From the NCBI GenBank assembly GCA_039707655.1, contig CM077676.1:377274114-377338113 (forward strand): a DNA stretch of 64,000 nucleotides, written 5' to 3'. The stretch comes from Elymus sibiricus. Taxonomy: Eukaryota > Streptophyta > Magnoliopsida > Poales > Poaceae. How positions within the stretch are numbered: position 1 is the first letter of the stretch; each line of letters starts with the position of its first letter. Position numbers and translations under genes: made by a program. The notes beneath the pieces were generated by a model that was not told the origin of the DNA, searched no databases, and worked only from the letters and a program-made list of their open reading frames with translations. Below, in pieces: positions 60,994-64,000 of the stretch.

Positions 60994-61408
60994 GAGCGCC
61001 ACCCGAGAGCCCTCCGCAGCAAGCCACTGCTGAATGGAGGGCCAGGAGGCGCTCTCAGCCCTCGATGAGCCCCTCCGCCTGTCACGGCCGGACAAACCCG
61101 ACGCGGGTGAAGGACACCGACAGGTGGGTCCGGCTTGGCCATCTCATGCGGCCAGCGCGCGAAAAGGCACCCGCGGGCGCTTCAAAGCCACCCAATGATG
61201 ATGGCCCCGGGCGCACCCAGCAGTCCACCCATCATGGACCTTGCAAGCAGGTCACCTGGGCGCACACCGTCCGAGCAGATCGGACGGTGCGGAACCGCCC
61301 CGAGAGGCTCCCGCCGCAAGCCACCCGCAATGGACGGCCAGGAGGCTCTCTTCGACCTCAAGTAGCCTAGGAAGGCGGGTACTCCAGCATCCTTTATAGG
61401 AGTAATGA
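60994..61408. repeat. GC-rich tandem repeat, right part
   Basis: It continues the blocks of 53131-53566 (AGAGGCTCCCGCCGCAAGCC, CCCATCATGGACC, GATGGCCCCGGGC). The two parts were one array before E1 inserted. Confidence 0.7.
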
Positions 61409-61602
61409 CCAATGCTATGTTTGTTAGACCTCAATAGATTTTTTTCCTAAACCCAATTTAAGACCACTACTTACCAAAGCAAAAAAACATACTCATACTA
61501 TTCTTCATTGTAGATACTTTGACCAATGGATACAACGATAACTCTAAAGGAACGATAGAACACATCGCAAACTATCTCATACTATAACTTCCCTAAAACA
61601 AG
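61409..61602. other. Short gypsy-interior fragment
   Basis: GACCAATGCTATGTTTGTTAG resembles the E1 interior near 56393. The remainder is AT-rich without a clear match and shows no gene. Confidence 0.4.
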
Positions 61603-62298
61603 ATAGAAGGATTGCCGCGCTTCGGGGGATATAACACCGTATTAGTGGTGGTCGACAAGTTCTCCAAATATGCACAATTTGTGTCATTGACGCATCCATT
61701 CACAACTTTACAAGTGGCTAAGAGCATCTCTAGCAGACCCCTTATATCGCCCCGGCCCACAAAATAACCGCCAGTTTACGGTTTGGCGCGGAAAAAGTGA
61801 CCCGAACAGAAACCGTAAACGCGTCCGACCCTTAAAATTTTTTGAGGGGTGCGGTAAATTGCCCCCTCCGACCCACGAATACCCAGGTTCCCCCCCCCCC
61901 CGCCCCGTCGGTGCCCTGTATCCCGCAAAAGCGGTTGGCGGGATGGACATTTCAGCGCGCGCGTTCCCCACATCCCCCTCCCGCAGCTGCCCACCCGCCG
62001 CCGCCCGCCCGCCGCCTGCGTTTCCGGCCACTTCCGCCGGCGGAATCGCGCCGCCGGGCCGCACTACACCCGGGTCCCCTCGCCGGCGCCCCGGAACCGC
62101 CGAGCCGAGCCGCCCCCGGGTCGCCGCCGCCCCGGATCGACCGCCGCCCGGTCGCCGCCCGCCCCGGATTCGCTGAGCCGCCCCTGGGTAGCCGCCGCCC
62201 CGGATCGACCGCAGCCGGTGAGCCCCTTTTCTGCCCCTTGTAGCTCGACCGCAGGTGTTGTAATTTCACTGATGCGAGCTCGGATGCGGTTTTTGTAG

Positions 62299-63604
62299 AT
62301 GGATTTGAGCCCTTGCGAGCAATTTTTGCTCGAGGATTCGTCCTCGTCCTACGACTCGGACGTGGAGTCGATGCTCGAACGCCATCGGCAGCAGATAGTG
62401 GTGGCAGTCCTAGCCGTGAAGGAGGTCGAGGATCGAAACCGCAAGAGACGGCGAGGATTGACCGTCGGCCGACTTTGCATTCCTCGCAACCTCCATCTCG
62501 GGAACATGATGTTGATGCAAGACTACTTCGCGGACAATCCTACCTATCCACCGCACCTCTTCCGGAGAAGGTATCGAATGCGCCGATCCCTCTTCGTTAA
62601 AATTGTGCAAGCTTGCGAGGCCAATTGTCGGTTTTTTACTCAAAGGAGAAACGCCGCGGGCTTGTTGGGTTTTAGCGCATATCAAAAAATCTCGGCAGCT
62701 ATGCGGGTGATTGCATATGGCATTCCGGCTGACTATGCCGACGAGTATCTTCGCATTGGCGAAGATACCACAATTGAGTCAGTGCATAGGTTCGCCAAAG
62801 TGATCATCCGCGTCTTTGGTCCTGTCTATCTTCGTGCACCCAACGAGGAAGACACTAAAAAGTTGATGGCAGCAAATGAGAAGCGAGGTTGGCCCGGCAT
62901 GCTAGGAAGCGTTGATTGCATGCATTGGACTTGGAAAAACTGCCCGAAGGCATGGCACGGGCAATATTGTAGCAAGTCTCGTGATGCAACAATTGTGCTA
63001 GAGGCCGTAGCATCCGAGGATTTATGGATTTGGCATTGTTTTTTTGGAATGCTGAGTACTCTCAATGATATCAATGTGTTGCAACGGTCTCATTTGTTTG
63101 CTAGACTTGCTAGTGGTGATGCTCTTGCTTGCAACTTCACGGTGAATGGGCATGAGTAAACAAAGGGAGTACTATATTGCAGATGATATTTACCCTTCTT
63201 GGTGTACATTTGTCAAGAGCATCAAAAAGCCCAAAACTAGGAAGCATATTGAATTTGCAAAGGTACAAGAGGCTGCCAGAAAAGATATTAAAAGAGCCTT
63301 TGGGGTTTTGCAATCTAGATTTGCCATTGTTCGTGGTCCTGCTCATTTTTGGGACAAGAAAACCCTGAGCAACATCATGACATGTTGTGTGATTCTTCAC
63401 AACATGATCATCGAAGATGAGAGGGACATGAACTTGGAGTTCTTCTACGACAATGTCGGTAGCCGTGTGAAGCCAGCTAGAGACCCTGACCTCATACAAG
63501 CATTTCTTCAGACATACCGGCAGATTGAAGACGCAAACACCCACCATCAGCTTCAGGAGGACCTCATTGAGCACCATTGGCAAAGGCATGGCCAAAGGCA
63601 TTGA
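62299..63604 (+). pseudogene. Harbinger transposase (DDE_Tnp_4-like), broken
   Basis: The frame starts at ATG 62299 and runs 286 codons to TAA 63157-63159. A one-base insertion just after it (near 63169) shifts to the frame ending at 63604. The helix-turn-helix-like part includes FRRRYRMRRSLF. The nuclease has Asp in GSVDCMHWTW (residue 206) and Asp in LNDINVLQRS (residue 257). The third acidic residue should be Glu in a VERAFG-type motif, but codon 63290-63292 gives Lys in KDIKRAFGVLQ. So this copy has lost catalysis as well as its frame. The C-terminus ends RHGQRH. Confidence 0.93.
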
Positions 63605-63808
63605 GCACCATTGGCAAAGGCTACGGCCAATTTTACATTCATTTCATTTAATTCATGTGTGATCGGTAATTGTTGTATTGAATTCTTAGTTTAATTCGGT
63701 GATTTGAATAATTATTGTAATTTGGATTCATAATATTCACATTTTATTTTATATTGAATTCGTAATTCTATGTAATATGTGAGATATGTGTCAAATTCAG
63801 AAAAAACC

Positions 63809-63887
63809 ACGCGTTTTGCGGGCTGGCGCGGGCTGCGGCCGAACAAACCCCGCATAGCCGCAGCCCACGCCAGCCCGCAAAACGCGT
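63809..63887. repeat. Long hairpin near the Harbinger right end
   Basis: Two 31 bp arms (63809-63839 and 63857-63887), starting ACGCGTTTTGCGGGCTGGCG, are complementary except for one base, around a 17-base loop. It lies about 60 bp inside the right terminal repeat. Confidence 0.9.
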
Positions 63888-64000
63888 TTTCCGCGACCTG
63901 TAAACGCGCTATAAGGCTTCGCGATATAAGGGGTCTGCTAGAGATGCTCTAAGGTGTCTACGAAGGAGATCTTCAGACTGCATGGGTTGCCTCTGGCAAT

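Larger units (their letters stand above)
61722..63949 (+). mobile_element. PIF/Harbinger DNA transposon
   Basis: The ends are a near-perfect inverted repeat starting GAGCATCTCTAGCAGACCCC, flanked by TAA on both sides (61719-61721 and 63950-63952), the standard PIF/Harbinger target. Removal restores the integrase frame. The 2.2 kb element has one transposase gene on the plus strand but no Myb-like second gene, and the transposase is broken, so it is non-autonomous. 61750-62298 is a very GC-rich leader in which open frames occur in several frames and are not called. Confidence 0.95.
61603..64000 (+). pseudogene. Gypsy integrase fragment, split by Harbinger, runs off the window
   Basis: 61603-61721 encodes TVLVVVDKFSKYAQFVSL and THPFTTLQVA, the first strand of a Ty3/gypsy integrase core with its catalytic Asp in VVVDKF. 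After the Harbinger insertion, 63953-64000 continues in frame with TKEIFRLHGLPLA, the stretch before the second catalytic Asp. The window ends there. It is a pol fragment of another, possibly autonomous, element on the plus strand. Confidence 0.85.

Noticed and set aside
61842..62269. GC-rich open frames of 72-133 codons upstream of the Harbinger transposase
   Set aside because: Overlapping frames on both strands with Pro/Arg/Ala composition; best seen as the untranslated leader.
1..64000. tRNA, rRNA, defence system or ordinary host gene
   Set aside because: No cloverleaf with anticodon and TTCRANTCC-type box was convincing, no rRNA sequence was recognised, and every good coding segment belongs to a transposable element.

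Overview
This window looks like intergenic DNA from a large grass genome, most probably a Triticeae species (wheat, barley or Aegilops type). The reasons are very long plant LTR retrotransposons nested in one another, Angela/BARE-like copia polyprotein, CACTA (En/Spm) elements with TTTAGTCCCGG subterminal repeats, a Stowaway-type MITE, a PIF/Harbinger element and GT-AG introns. I found no ordinary host gene, no rRNA or tRNA gene and no bacterial-type system. Nearly every base can be placed in a transposable element or a tandem repeat.

Layout. 1-14122: internal part of a Ty3/gypsy-type element (minus orientation), split by a 12.0 kb CACTA element (CACTA-1, 1174-13197) that carries a broken TNP2-type transposase, a second gene ending in a Ulp1-like cysteine protease domain, and a small coiled-coil/membrane protein gene, all on the minus strand. 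14123-25223: two truncated copies of one gag-pro-only gypsy family, head to head, forming a 1.56 kb inverted repeat; the left copy keeps an antisense ORF with a 'putative gypsy-type transposon' domain. 25224-50720: a truncated gypsy-type element (minus) split by three insertions: a solo LTR (25331-26967), a second CACTA element (CACTA-2, 27095-36478) and a full-length copia element (37216-46649).

50721-53130: a copia-like LTR remnant split by a 1.16 kb hAT-like element. 53131-61408: GC-rich tandem repeat DNA split by a complete 7.4 kb non-autonomous gypsy-type element with intact 5 bp target duplication. 61409-64000: remains of another gypsy pol, whose integrase is split by a 2.2 kb PIF/Harbinger element.

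The most unusual part is CACTA-2. I see no transposase in it, but it has two gene-like loci pointing outwards: a two-exon gene resembling the XS zinc finger of SGS3/FDM silencing proteins, and a four-exon gene ending in a B3-like DNA-binding domain, separated by a seven-copy ~350 bp tandem repeat. Intron phases fit in both models, so they look like captured or accessory genes. Several coding regions are broken by TAG codons that plausibly came from CAG, as expected from cytosine deamination in methylated CHG sites. Family names are left out where I could not be sure of them.
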